64,000 nucleotides of DNA from positions 28,721,427-28,785,426 of the forward strand of contig NC_071397.1 in NCBI RefSeq assembly GCF_022682495.2, given 5' to 3'. This DNA comes from Desmodus rotundus. Its lineage: Eukaryota; Chordata; Mammalia; Chiroptera; Phyllostomidae. Under the pieces are notes generated by a model. It worked only from the letters and a program-made list of their open reading frames with translations. It made no database searches and was not told where the DNA came from. A program made the translations under genes and the position numbers. Shown one piece after another: positions 36,500 through 47,769 of this stretch. Numbering within the stretch: the stretch's first letter is position 1; each line of letters starts with the position of its first letter.

Positions 36500-36688
36500 A
36501 GTGGAAATCAGCAAACTATAGCTTGTGTGCCTAACATGCCATGGCCTGTTCTGTATGCCCCATGAGCTAGAGCAGTTTTTATATTTTTAAAGGGTTGAAA
36601 ACAAGAATACATGTGATTGAGACTGTGGACTTCAAAGCCTAAAATATTTACTGCTTGGCCCCTTACAGAAAATTTACTAATCCTGATT
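36500..36688 (+). mobile_element. hAT-type MITE relic, copy 1
   Basis: 'GAAATCAGCAAACTATAGCT', 'GTTTTTATATTTTTAAAGG' and 'CAAAGCCTAAAATATTTACT' followed by GGCCCCTTACAGAAAA are in the order of a common hAT MITE whose ends read like GGTCGGCAAACTATGGCCC. Internal portion shortened. Related relics lie at 58,790 and 59,690. Confidence 0.7.
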
Positions 36689-36689
36689 T

Positions 36690-38164
36690 GAGTATTATTT
36701 TGTGTGTTTCTTAAATTTATATAAATGGTGTCCTATTAAAGAGACTTTCTGCAACTATCCTTTAATCACTCAACATTGTTTTTGAAAATTATTGAAGTGG
36801 ACACCTATAAATATAACCTATCCTGTTAAACTGCCGCATGGTTGAAATATCACTGGAAAACGCCACGCTTTGTTGCACAATGCCCTTGCTGAAAGACATT
36901 TAGGTTGTGTCCAATCTGTGGCCATTAAATACCTGAAATAGGTATCATCACCCATGTGCCCTGGTACACATGTGCAAGACGTCCTCTGTTGTGTGTATCG
37001 AGAAGTAGCACTGTGGACTGTAAGGTATGCACATCCTCAGCTTTGCTTAAAATTGCCAAAGTTTTATTAATCACATTTCCACCAGCAATGTGCGGTTACT
37101 CTCATTTCCCTTTGACAATACTTGTTTTTTTCATATTTGTTTAAGTTTGGTTAGTGGCATCCCTTACTATTTCATAAGCATTTTCCTGATTACCAGTGTG
37201 CCAGTTATCAATTTATTGATTCTCAGCTCCAAATCCACCCCTTTTGTCCTGCCCCATGGCCCTAGAATCATGTCCTATAAACATTTGTCCTTTTGTGTTA
37301 GGATCTGGCAGTAGAGGCAACGGGAGGGAGTGCAAAGCCATAGCCAGAGATTAGGGCATCCCTTCCTCAATCCAGTATGTTTTCTTGCCCACACAGCAGC
37401 CAGCAAAATTGATATGCAAGACGCCTCAGAGCATGGACTCATCTCAGTTGCCTGCATGGTCCATCTCCAGCATACCCATGCCCTCTGGAAAGCTTCTCAG
37501 CCACCTGGCTGCCTGCTCCTATGGACCAGTTCCAGCCCATGACTTCTGGGAGGTTTCTTCCCATTATGAGCTTTAGGAGAGAGCGTAGACAAGAGTGTTC
37601 TAAATCCTGAAGTCCTTTCTTGTTCAGTACATTGATCACTTCTACTCCCTTAGAGTCCTTTTTAGCTTCTCTAAATACTCAACCACTTTTTACTAGTTAA
37701 TTCTATGTATTAAATATTCCCTATTCAAATTATTAGTGTGATTAATGTCTCCTGGGTGGATCCTGGCTGGTATAATGAGTGAGGTTGAACATATTTTCAT
37801 ATGTTTATTGGCCATTCAGCTTTCTTCTTTGATTCATAGGTAGGCAGATAGATAATAAATAGATAGATGATATACATATGTGCTTCTTTTGGGGGTGTGG
37901 CAACATGTTCTTTATGTGCTTAGGATACTTTGTCAGATCTATGTTTTGAAAATATCTTCTCTAAATCTGTGACTTATCTTCATCCTCTAATAAGATATAA
38001 ACATAGGCCTATTCCTAAATTTTTTTATTCTGTTCAATTTTGCCTATTGAGCCCAGTAACAATATCCATTGCTTTAATTAGAATAGTTTTATAAATTTGA
38101 AATCTGGTAGAATAAATAAACATTTTCCATCTTATATTCCTTCTTTTCCTTTAAAATAGTCTTG
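36690..38164 (-). mobile_element. L1M fragment, antisense, split by an LTR
   Basis: Antisense L1 3' UTR/ORF2 end. Left part: 'AAGACATTTAGGTTGTGTCC' near 36,893, CACATGTGCAAGACGTC near 36,965, 'TCCACCAGCAATGTGCGG' near 37,077. Right part after the insertion: 'GAGGTTGAACATATTTTCAT' near 37,781, 'CAGATCTATGTTTTGAAAAT' near 37,935, 'AGAATAGTTTTATAAATTTG' near 38,080. It meets the opposite-strand L1 at 38,165 head to head. Confidence 0.75.
37199..37777 (+). mobile_element. LTR-like insertion in L1M
   Basis: About 580 bp starting TGCCAG and splitting the L1M at 'CCTGATTACCAGTG' / 'AGTGAGGTTGAACA', with a short AGTG duplication on each side. The text (for example 'CCTGCCCCATGGCCCTAGAA', 'CTCCTGGGTGGATCCTGGC' near the end) resembles a mammalian ERVL/MaLR-class LTR, but I cannot name the family. 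Frames at 37,275-37,639 on both strands are chance. Confidence 0.5.
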
Positions 38165-39939
38165 GCTGAAACTAATAAATGACTTCAGCAAAGTTGCAAG
38201 ATACAGAATCAATACTAAAAAATCTGTTGTGTGTCTATACACCAATAATGAACAATGAGAAGGAGAAATTCAGAAAATAATACCATTTACAATTGCATCC
38301 CAAAGCAAAAAATACCTAGGAATAAATTTAACCAAAGAACTTAAACACACATACTCTGAAAACTATAAGACCTTGAAAAAAGGAACTGAACAAGATATGA
38401 GTAAATAGATATATATATTTTGCTCATGGATTGAAGGTATTAATATTTTTAAATGTCCTTATGACCTAAGGTAATATAGATTCATGCAATCCCCACTGAA
38501 ATACCAGTGTTATTATTCTCAGAATTAGAAGAACAAATCTTAAAATTTATATGGAACCAAAAAACATGCCAAAGAGTCAAAATGTGTTCATTAAGAACAA
38601 AGTGGGAGAGAGGTATTGCTCTTGATACCAAACTATACTACAAAACAAAAATAATCAAAACAGTATGGTTCAGGCATTAAAACAGACATAAGTCAATGGA
38701 ATAGAACAGAGAGGCCAAAAATGCATCCCAGCTTATATGGTCAATTAATCTAGAAAAAAAGGAGGTAAGGATATACATTGGGGTCAAGAAAATCTCTTCA
38801 ATAAGTGGTATTGGGAAAACTGACCAGATATATGCAAAATGAAATGAAATTGGACCACTTTCCTATACCACATATAAAAATAAATTCAAAATGGTTTAAA
38901 GACTTAAAGGTTAGATCTGAAACTATAATAAACCTGAAAGAAAACATAGGTGGTAAACTCTTTGACATCACTCTTAGCAATATCTTTTTGGATATATCTC
39001 CTTGAGCAAGAAAAACAAAAGAAAAAATAAATAGATGGAACTATGCCAAACTGAAACATTTCTGCACAGCAAAGGAAACTACCAACAAAATGAAAAGACA
39101 ACCTACTGAATGAGAGAAGATAGTCCTCAGTGAATGATATATCAGATAAGGGTTTAATATCCAAAGTATATAAAGAACTCACACAACTTCACACCAAGAA
39201 AACAAAAATCCAATTAAAAAAGCTACAGAGGACCTGAATAGACATTTCCCGAAGAGGACATACAGATGACCAACAGACGTATTAAAAGATGCTCAACATC
39301 AATAATCATGTAGAGAAATGCAAATTAAAACCACATTGAGATATTAGCTCACACCTGTCAGAATGGCGATCATCAATAAATCAATAAATAAGTGCTGGTG
39401 AGGATGTGGAGAGAAAGGACTCCTCCTACATTGTTGATGGGGATGTAAATTAGTGCAGTCACTGTGAAAAACTGTATGGAGATTTCTCAAAGATTTTAAA
39501 ATAGAGCTGCCACATGACCCTACAGTTCTAAAAACACTACTTTGAAAAAATGTATGCAACCCTATGTTCACTGCAGCATTACTAGGAATAGCCAAAATAT
39601 GTAAGCAACCTGGATGTCTATGAATAGATGAATGGATAAGAATGATGTGATGTATATGCACACACAGTCTCACACACAAAATGGAATATTACGCAGCCAC
39701 AAAAAAGAATGAAATCTTGCCATTAGCAATAACATGAATGGACCTAGAAGGTATTAAGATAAGTTAAATAAGACATACAGAGAACGACAAATACCATATG
39801 ATCTCACTTACATGTGGAATCTAAAAAACAAAACAAAACAAAATGAATAAACAAAACAAAATAGAAACAGACCTATAGACATAGACAACAGCTGCTTATG
39901 GCCAAAAGGGAGAGAATGGAGGGGATACAAATTTTTTTA
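38165..39939 (+). mobile_element. L1M, 5'-truncated, ORF2 C-terminal half and 3' UTR
   Basis: Plus strand. 'CCTAGGAATAAATTTAACC' near 38,314, 'TGGAACCAAAAAACATGCC' near 38,552, 'CAATGGAATAGAACAGAG' near 38,694, then 'AAAACTGTATGGAGATTTC' near 39,468 and 'TGGAATATTACGCAGCCAC' near 39,681 are the standard order. Many stops and frameshifts. The frame 38,805-39,005 is the best remaining piece of ORF2. A VES SINE is inserted just after its end. Confidence 0.88.
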
Positions 39940-39951
39940 AATAACTGTAGT

Positions 39952-40193
39952 TGCTCTGGCTGACATGACTCAATTTGTCAGAGTGTTGTCCCATGCACCA
40001 AAATGTTGCAGGTTCGATTCCCTATCAGGGCACATATCTAGGTTGCAGGTTCCATCTCCAGCTGGGGCGTGTGGCGGAGGCAACGAATCAATGTTTGATG
40101 TTTCTCTCTCATACTGATGTTTCTTTCTTTCGCTTTCTCTCTCTCTCTCTCGAAAGCAATGGACACATGTTCTCACTGAAGATAGAAAATAAT
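39952..40193 (+). mobile_element. VES-type bat SINE, best-preserved copy
   Basis: Head CTCTGGCTGACATGACTCAA, B box at 40,011-40,021, then 'CATATCTAGGTTGCAGGTTC' and a long CT-rich tail region (40,100-40,150). AATAACTGTAGT at 39,940-39,951 and 40,194-40,205 is a perfect 12-bp target duplication. The tail after the CT run is A-rich rather than a pure poly(A). Confidence 0.92.
40011..40021 (+). promoter_or_regulatory. RNA polymerase III B box of VES SINE
   Basis: GGTTCGATTCC is an exact match to the tRNA B-box consensus and sits about 50 bp after an A-box-like TGACATGACTC. It is the only intact internal Pol III promoter element seen in the window's SINEs. Confidence 0.85.
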
Positions 40194-40284
40194 AATAACT
40201 GTAGTCAATATCAAATGCTTTTTAAAAAACATAATCAAAATCATAGAACTAAATGTTAGACATGAACAGTTTGCTGAATACAAA

Positions 40285-40580
40285 AATAATTACACATAAG
40301 CCAGTCAGAGAAAGACAAGATTTCACTCATATGGGGAATCTAATGAATAAACTGAACAAATAAGCAAAATAGAGACAGACTCATAGATGGAGAGCAGGAC
40401 GACAGCTCCAGAGGGCAGGGGATGGGCTTGTGGGAATGGAAGGGTGGAGCAAAAAAGAAAGAGCTCATGGATATGGACAATAGTGTGGTGATTGCTGGGG
40501 GGAAGGAGGTGGGTAGAGGTGGAAGAGGGTATAGGAGGATAAATGGAAATGGAAAAATACAATAAAAATAAATTATAAAA
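40285..40580 (+). mobile_element. Bat L1 3' end, 5'-truncated
   Basis: 'AAGCCAGTCAGAGAAAGACA' (40,297), 'GGAATCTAATGAATAAACTG', 'ACAATAGTGTGGTGATTGCT', a G-rich tract, and AAAATACAATAAAAATAAAT at the tail. Same 3' UTR as 42,040 (antisense), 45,330 and 60,750. Confidence 0.88.
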
Positions 40581-40799
40581 AAACTAAGCATCAAGTCATG
40601 TTAATACAATGATTAGGATAAGCTCATTTTGAGTCACAGATTCTTATATTGGCTTAAAAATAAAATCTAAATATTGCATTACTGTACACAGTCTAAAAAA
40701 AATAGGCTATGAGCAAAGATTTAATGGATTAATCCACATGAAAAGAGAGCAGGAATGGGAGCCTTAAATCAAGGACAAGGTGAAACCCAAGGTCAATAT
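40581..40799. other. Non-coding AT-rich DNA
   Basis: No feature recognised. Confidence 0.5.
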
Positions 40800-41110
40800 G
40801 ATAAACAGCACTCATTTATTTCAATAAAAGAAAAAATCAGCAATGGATATATGACAGATTTGTACTTTCTATGATGAATATAAAAGTATCAAATGTAGTA
40901 AACAAAAGATTTTAGCGAAACAACAAGAGAAACAGAATTGCTATTGTAATAGGTGAGGCTAACATATTTCTGTTGGAACAGATCAAGTGGATGAAAATGA
41001 GTATGTCAAGAGTCAAACCACCTAACATGTTTTTATCCCAAGTGGAGGATGTATAACTTTTACAAACAGACCTGCAACATTTCTAAAATTGATCATAAAG
41101 AAGGCCTTGA
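40800..41110 (+). mobile_element. Possible old L1 ORF2 endonuclease fragment
   Basis: The stretch ending 'CTAAAATTGATCATAAAGAA' resembles the L1 endonuclease coding segment for a KIDHxxGYKE-type motif, preceded by text similar to the upstream loop. No open frame remains. Weak. Confidence 0.35.
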
Positions 41111-41529
41111 TAGATTCTCCAACCAGAAATTAAAATTCCACCAGTGGACTTGGATGTTTGGTGGTGTCCTAGGCTACCCAGTGCTGTTGAGAGATTCTCA
41201 CGATGATGATTATTGTCATCATTAAATATTGACCTAGATTTGCATTGGACGTGACCCCCTGCAGTGTGCCATAGGAGGGAAGGTTAGGACAGGCACCTGC
41301 ACAAAAAATTGTCTTAGCTACTTTTGCCCTCCAGTCTTCCATTCAAATTAAGAATAATCTTAACAAGTTATAACAAATGTACCTCTGGGATTTATCAGAA
41401 GAGTATTAAATTTATTAATTAATGGGGGCAAAATAGAAATAGTTACAAGTTGAGTCTTTCCACACAACCATTTTCTCTATTTACCTTAGCTTAAGGTTTA
41501 AGATTTTCTCTAAAACTGACCTGAATGAC

Positions 41530-41900
41530 TTTTGTTATATTTATCCCTGGATACTGTTAAAGTAATTGAACACAGAAGCCACTAGACTGAGGTGGCCCTA
41601 TTGCCTTGGCAACTTTCTTAAGCAACCAGAACCTAAGCCAGAGGCAATACACTTGAATACAAGAAAACACAGAATAAGAACAACTAATCACAAATATCCA
41701 AGTAACCATTTCTGAATGAATCAACTGCTTAAGCTACAGCTAATCAAATCAGTCCCTTGCTTTGCTTCCTCACCTTCTCTATAAAAACCTCTCCCCAGCT
41801 CCTGTCAGTGGAGTGCTCCCAACCATTTCCTGTGGGGTGCTGCTCCATTCAAATCACTGAGTGCTCAAAGAAACTTTTGAAAATTTTAGTGTGCATTAAT
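41530..41900 (+). mobile_element. Possible ERV1-type LTR
   Basis: Looks like a gammaretrovirus-class solo LTR: a run of polar A-rich U3-like sequence, CTTTGCTTCCTCACCTTCTC followed by a TATA box (CTATAAAAACC near 41,780), then 'CCCCAGCTCCTGTCAGTGGA' and CACTGAGTGCTCAAAGAAAC as R/U5-like text. The boundaries and family are uncertain and no internal region is attached. Confidence 0.45.
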
Positions 41901-41946
41901 TTATCTTTTTAAAGGTACATACTTTTTAAAGTATACACTTCTTAAA

Positions 41947-41973
41947 AGTATATACTGTTGTACAGTATATACT
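41947..41973. repeat. Perfect inverted repeat, 12-bp arms
   Basis: AGTATATACTGT, a TGT spacer, then ACAGTATATACT. It lies among other AAAGTATA-type repeats. Confidence 0.9.
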
Positions 41974-42039
41974 CTTTGCTATATTAAACTTTTAAAATTA
42001 TATATTCTAATTGGTTTTGATGGTATATAGTAATGCTAT

Positions 42040-42350
42040 TGATTTTTGAGATGATTTTTTGTTGGTTTTTTACACTTTGTTTTTTTCCACCACCATTTAT
42101 CCCCCCCATATCCTCTTCCATCTCCACCTACTACCTCCCCTTCGCGATCACCACACTGTTGTCCATGTCCAAGAGTTCTTTCTCTTTTTTTTCTTTTTTG
42201 CTCAATCTGTCCACCTGCCAACACCCCTCCCTGGGAGCTCTCAGCCTGCTCTCTGTCTGTGAGTCTGTCTTTGTTTTGCTTGTTAGTTCATTAGAATCCA
42301 CATATGAGTGAAATCATATGGTATTTGCCTTTCTCTGACTGGCTTATGTG
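42040..42350 (-). mobile_element. Bat L1 3' end, 5'-truncated
   Basis: Antisense of the 3' UTR at 40,285 and 45,330: 'ATCACCACACTGTTGTCCAT' near 42,148, 'TTAGTTCATTAGAATCCACA' near 42,283 and 'CTTTCTCTGACTGGCTTATG' near 42,330. Frames on either strand here are shadows. Confidence 0.85.
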
Positions 42351-43109
42351 TAATGACTTTTATATTCAGCAAACTGTTGATCTCATTTTTCAATTTTAAT
42401 AGCTTGTAGATTCTCTTGGATTTTCCATGTAGTTAATAACATCATCTGTGACATTTTATTTTATATTTTACATGAATAGTAGAACAATCTTAAAGACCAA
42501 GGTGTTTAACCATCAGAATGGAATTTACTGACTATTAAAGAAATATTTATTTTTAGCATCTTCTCTAATAAAAAGTTTCCTCCAGAAATGAAATCCAGCA
42601 GCAACGAGAACCCCCATGTGGAAGTAAGTCAAGTAAAACCTCACTTACATTTTGTTTTTCAAACCAGATCAGTGCAGACATCAACTGATTTAATCACCCC
42701 TGTCAGTTTTCAGTTAAGCTGAGAAATTTCGAAACTTAATTTACCTGTATTTTAATAGGGTAGTTATGGCATTGACTATATATTTTTAATCAAAGTATAA
42801 AAGGAGAATACTTCCTACTACTTTTCTTAGTTATCAGTCTCCTTAAATTTATATCTAAAGGCAACTAAATAAAAGTTTTAATAATGACCATCCAGACAGA
42901 AAGAAAGAAATAGATATGAATAAACACATTTTAAAAATCAGCTTTATTAGTAATAAAAAATGAAAATTAAAATATTGTTTTTATACACATACATTTGTTA
43001 GATGTTTTTGGTTTGGATTTTAACTTTTGGTATTTTTTTTAAGGAATGAGGAGGGAAAGACAGTTTTTTGAAGTATTATTTAGGCTCAGGGAAAATGAAC
43101 TCCCCAGAT
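42351..43109. other. Non-coding AT-rich DNA
   Basis: No gene or repeat recognised. Confidence 0.5.
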
Positions 43110-43460
43110 TTCCTATGAGAGGTACAAGGTGGTAAGCAATATTTACAAAGTCTTTAAAATGTAAATGCCATTTGATTCAAGAATTTCACCCTCTATATCT
43201 TTATTTTTAAGAGTCAGACATGGTAAAGATGGAGATAAATGAGGCATTATTTATAACGACAAAAATAACACATTCAGTAAGAAGAAATTTGTTAAATATA
43301 TTTTGACACATTCATATGACAACTACTATGTAGCCATTTAAAATCATATCATAAAAGACAACTTCAAAAACTAGAACAAATTTCCCTAAGATATTGTTAA
43401 AGTTTTCAAAGTCATATGTATACTATCGTCCCAGTTTGAATCAAACTATATATAAATATA
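43110..43460 (+). mobile_element. L1M 3' UTR fragment
   Basis: 'TTCAAGAATTTCACCCTCTA' near 43,176, 'ACTACTATGTAGCCATTTAA' near 43,322 and 'TATACTATCGTCCCAGTTTG' near 43,418 follow the order of an old L1M 3' UTR. Diverged. Confidence 0.65.
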
Positions 43461-43474
43461 TAAGAATAATATAG

Positions 43475-43650
43475 CATTTGCTTGTCTTGTGCCAGGCACA
43501 TATGTGTATAAATGTATTTAATGTTCACAATGGTCCTATGAAAATATTATATTATCATTTTATAGAGGAGATGCTTCAGCACAGAGATATTCTCTAATTT
43601 GCCCAGATTAGACCGGAAGTGGCACAGCTGGACACACACACATATGTGTA
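43475..43650 (-). mobile_element. MIR SINE
   Basis: Antisense: 'TTGTGCCAGGCACATATG', 'TATCATTTTATAGAGGAGAT', 'AATTTGCCCAGATTAGACCG', 'AGTGGCACAGCTGGACAC'. Confidence 0.8.
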
Positions 43651-44600
43651 CACACATATTTACACCAGAAAATAACACAGTGGTTGCTATTTTCCCACTG
43701 AGCAGAGGGGAAAAAAATTTTGTTTTCATATTTGTGCACTTCCATATTCTCCCAATTTTCCCAGATGAGCAGTTATTAATGAACCCAATACTTTATATTA
43801 CTCTAAAGATGAATATTAATATTTCTTGTGAGAGCTGAAAGAAAAATCCTACTTAATCGTATGTAATACAAAGGCAAATTAATCCTCTTCATATATATAT
43901 TGTTGTACCAAATTCTGGAAACTTAGTCCAGCCTTTGCATTGATTTCTATTTTGTTGTGCATATTGGTTCTGTGAAAACAAACAAACCAACAAAAATAGT
44001 AAGCCATTCCAACACAGCAACTTTATTCTCACTATCAGTTACACTTGATGTTGGGGGATGTTTCCCACCTCTTACACCCTGAAAATAACTGATGCCTGGC
44101 TACAGCTCAGCCCGGGCTCACTCATTACCCTTAGCCAGAAAGCAATAGGTTCTGTAAGGAAAAATATTGCCCCATTAAACAAAGTGTCATCATTGAGAGC
44201 AATCATTCTTTTTTATTTTTCCTGTGAGGTTATCTTAATAACTCACTCATAACAGTTATCTCCCAGGAAACATCTAGTTCCATAGAGTAAGACTGTTAAA
44301 CAATATGAATCTGGTACAAATAGCACAGGATGAATGTTTCCAACCATGAAAGGCCCATATTTATTAAAAAATCTATATGAGGCAAAGACCACTGCAAGCT
44401 AATACATAGTGTTGGTAGAAAACTAATTCATTCTTGCTTTTTCAGGGATTTTCACTTCATGTGCAGCTTGTCACATTTGAAGCTATCTTTCATCACAACA
44501 AAGGCAGCTAAGTAAAACCTAACTAGCAAACCCAAATTTGATTTGCAAGAACAAATATATGTGAGAAATAATGAGTAACTGGCATTTTAGATCATCATAA
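43651..44600. other. Non-coding DNA, no recognised feature
   Basis: Nothing recognised. Confidence 0.5.
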
Positions 44601-44724
44601 TTTTAATATTACCAGACTACAATGTATTTAATATTACCAGACTACAATCCATTTAATATTACCAGACTACAATGCATTTAATATTACCAGACTACAATGC
44701 ATTTAATATTACCAGACTACAATG
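44601..44724. repeat. 25-bp minisatellite, five units
   Basis: ATTTAATATTACCAGACTAC plus AATGC repeats with period 25 at 44,601, 44,626, 44,651, 44,676 and 44,701. Units three and four are identical; units one, two and five differ only at the last bases (GT, CC, GA instead of GC). There are no spacers, so it is a tandem array and not a CRISPR. Confidence 0.97.
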
Positions 44725-45329
44725 AGATGAGGGAATTCACTTTGTTGCCTTTCCTCCAACATCAATTGGCAGAAAATTTTCCACAAAGAGTAAAACAAAA
44801 TCTTTACAAAATACAGATTTTTGTTGCAATAGGGACTCTACACTCATACATACGCACAGGTGCCCACAAGATAAATTTCTAGCTCAAATGACCTAGGTCC
44901 AAAACTATGTATTCTTGTTGTTGCATTTATTGCTTTCTGTTCAACTGGAATTTTTTTTTTTTGTAATGCAGACTTACAGACAGAACTATCATTGAAGCCA
45001 AACATTAATTTAAATTGTTCAGTGCATAGCAAAAAGAAAATGCTACTGGGAACATTTACCAACATTTGGCATATGACAAATCCTGAGCATGGGTTTGCAT
45101 GAAGTCAGTGCATAAAGTTTGAAATAATTTATACTGAAAACAATACTTTTAAACTGACTATATTTTCTCTTTTTAATCCAATACCCGTTTTCCATTGATG
45201 AGCACTTTTCAAGAAAGAAATGCAGGTCATGCAAAGGAAAATAAACATCTAGTTGGTTAGAGATGCCCTGATTTGGGGTGGTTACTATATTCTCCAAAGC
45301 AGAATTGCAATTCATTTTCTTGTACATAT
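44725..45329. other. Non-coding DNA, no recognised feature
   Basis: Nothing recognised; the opposed frames at 44,844-45,345 lack domains. Confidence 0.5.
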
Positions 45330-45580
45330 TAGGATTAAGATTCACTCACATGTGGAATCTAATGAACTGTACTAACAAGGAAAATAGAGGCAGACTCATA
45401 GATAGAGAGCGGGCTGACAGCTCTGGGTGGGGAGACTAGGGGAAGAAGGGATCCAGCAAAAAAGAAAAAGGACTCATGGACATGGACAACAGTGTGGTGA
45501 CTGCAGTGGGGAGAGGGGTATAAGGAGTATACATGGTAATGGAAAAGATACAATAAAAAATAAATACAAAAATACATAAA
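45330..45580 (+). mobile_element. Bat L1 3' end, 5'-truncated (about 250 bp)
   Basis: 'CACATGTGGAATCTAATGAA', 'GACAACAGTGTGGTGACTGC' and 'GGAAAAGATACAATAAAAAA' give the same 3' UTR as 40,285 and 60,750. Confidence 0.87.
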
Positions 45581-45599
45581 TGTTTTAAAAGATTTTCTT

Positions 45600-45945
45600 T
45601 CCTTATCATAGTTACGTATTTCTGTGTAACTGCCCCAAAATTTAGTGCCTTAAAACAACAAAATTTATTATTACGCATTTTCTGTAGGCACTTTGGCTAT
45701 GGGCCCTGAATCGGGGTCTCTCAGGCTGTAACCAAGGTGATACCAAGCTGCAGCCATCTCAATGCCCACCTGGGGAAGAACCTGTTTCCAAACTCAATTC
45801 TGTGGTTGATGGCAGGTGTTAACTCCTTGTTGGCTGTTGTCCAGAGGCTACCCTTGGTTTCTTGACACACGAGCCTCTTCTGCATAGTAGCTTGCTTGAT
45901 CAAAGTGAGAAAGCCAAGAAGCAAGAAAGAATCTTCTAAGAAGAG
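45600..45945 (-). mobile_element. MLT1-type MaLR LTR fragment
   Basis: Antisense MaLR LTR: 'TGTGTAACTGCCCCAAAATT' and 'AGTGCCTTAAAACAACAAAA' at the left are the reverse of the conserved LTR 3' end; GGGTCTCTCAGGCTGTAACC, 'CTGCAGCCATCTCAATGCCC' and 'TGTTGGCTGTTGTCCAGAGG' follow in order. It stops abruptly where the L1 begins at 45,946. Confidence 0.78.
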
Positions 45946-47355
45946 ATTTTTCTTACATCATTGATATCTTGATAGGAATTGTGTTGAATCTATAGATTGC
46001 TTTGGGTAGTATGGACATGTTAATGATGTTAATTCTTCCTATCCACAAACATGATATGTGCTTCCACTTATTTGTATCTCCTTCAATTTCTTTCTTCAGT
46101 GTCTTATAGTTTTCCAAGTATAAGTCTTTTACATTCTTGGTTAGGTTTATTCCTAGGTATTTTATTCTTTTGTAGCAATTGTGAATGGGATTGTTTTCTT
46201 TATTTCCATATTAGTTAGTTTGTGAATGGCACATAAAATGCAACTGATTTCTGGGTATTAATTTGCATCCTGCTACTTTTCTGAATTCATTTACCAGTCC
46301 TAGTAGTTTTTTGGTGGAATCTTTGGGATCCTCTATGTACGGTATCAGGTCACCTGAAAATAATGACAGTTTTACTTCTTCCTTTCCAATTTGGATGCCT
46401 TTTATTTCTTCTTGTCTGATTGCTATGGCTAGGACTTTCAGTACTATGTTGAATATGAGAGGTGAAAGCGGACATCCTTGCCTTGTTCCAGATTTTAAGG
46501 GGAATGCTTGTAGTTTTTGCTTATTGAGTGTGATGCTGGCAGCATGTTTGTCAGGTATGGCCTTATTATTTTTAGATATGTTCCCTCTATTTCCACTTTG
46601 CTGAGAGAGTTTTTATCATAAATGGGTTGTGAATTTTATCAAATGCTTTTCTTGCATCTATTGATATGATCCTGTGGTTTTTTATCCTTCATTGATGTGG
46701 TGTATCACATTTATTGATTTGTGAATGCGGTACCAACCAAGCATCCCTGGAATAAATCCCACTTGATCATGCTGTGTGACTGTTTTGATGTATTGCTGTA
46801 TTCAGTTTGTTAATATTTTGTCGAGGACTTTAGCATCTATGTTTGTCAGTGATATTTTTCTATAATTTTCTTTTTTTGTAGTGTCATTATCTGGTTTTGG
46901 AATTAGGATAATGCTGGACTAATAAAATGAGCTTGGGAGTTGTTTCTCCTCTTAAATTTTTTGGAATAGTTTGAAAAGGAGAGGTGTGAATTCTTCTTTG
47001 AATGTTTGGTAAAATTCACCTGTGAAGCCATCTGGTCAAAGGCTTTGATTCTTGGGAGTTTTTTAATTGTCGCTTCAATTGCACTAAGTGTAATCTTTCT
47101 ATCCAGATTTTCTGATTCTTCCTGATTTAGTTTTGGAAAATTGTATGTTTCTAGGCATGTATCCATTTTGTCCAGGTTGTCCAATTTTTCTGACACATAG
47201 TTGTATTTCTGTGGTGTCCCTTGTTATTTCTCCTCTTTCATTCCCAATTTTATTTATTCTGGCCCTCTCTCTCTCTTTTTTTTTTTCTTGATGAGTAGGG
47301 TTTAAGGTTTGTCAGTCTTGTTTATCTTTTCAAAGAAACTGTTTTTGGATTCATT

Positions 47356-47370
47356 AATCTTTTGTATCTT
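47356..47370. repeat. 15-bp target-site duplication, left
   Basis: AATCTTTTGTATCTT, repeated identically at 49,223-49,237. Confidence 0.95.
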
Positions 47371-47769
47371 TTTTGTTTGTTTGTTTGTTTGTTTGTTTGT
47401 TTTTTAAATATATTTATTGATTATGCTATTACAGTTGTCCCATTTCCCCCCCACTCCACTCCATCCTGCCCACCCCTCTCCCTCCCACATTCCCCCCCTA
47501 TAGTTCATGTCCATAGGTCATACTTATAAGTTCTTTGGTTTCTACATTTCCTACACTATTTTTACCCTCCCCCTGTCTATTTTCCACCTATCATCTATGC
47601 TACTTATTCTCTGTACCTTTCCCCCTCTCTCCCTCTCCCACTCCCTTAATGACAACCCTCATGTTCTAGTTGTTTGCCTAGTTTGCTCTCGTTTTTGTTT
47701 TATGTGTGGCCGTTAATAACTGTGAGTTTGCTGTCATTTTTACTGTTCCTATTTTTGATCTTCTTTTTC

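Noticed and set aside
40011..40021. tRNA gene suggested by an exact B box
   Set aside because: No cloverleaf or acceptor stem; the box belongs to a VES SINE.
41530..41900. Complete endogenous retrovirus
   Set aside because: Only an LTR-like segment is visible; no gag, pol or env text was recognised anywhere in the window.
44601..44724. CRISPR-like array
   Set aside because: Units abut with no spacers and this is a nuclear mammalian sequence; it is a minisatellite.
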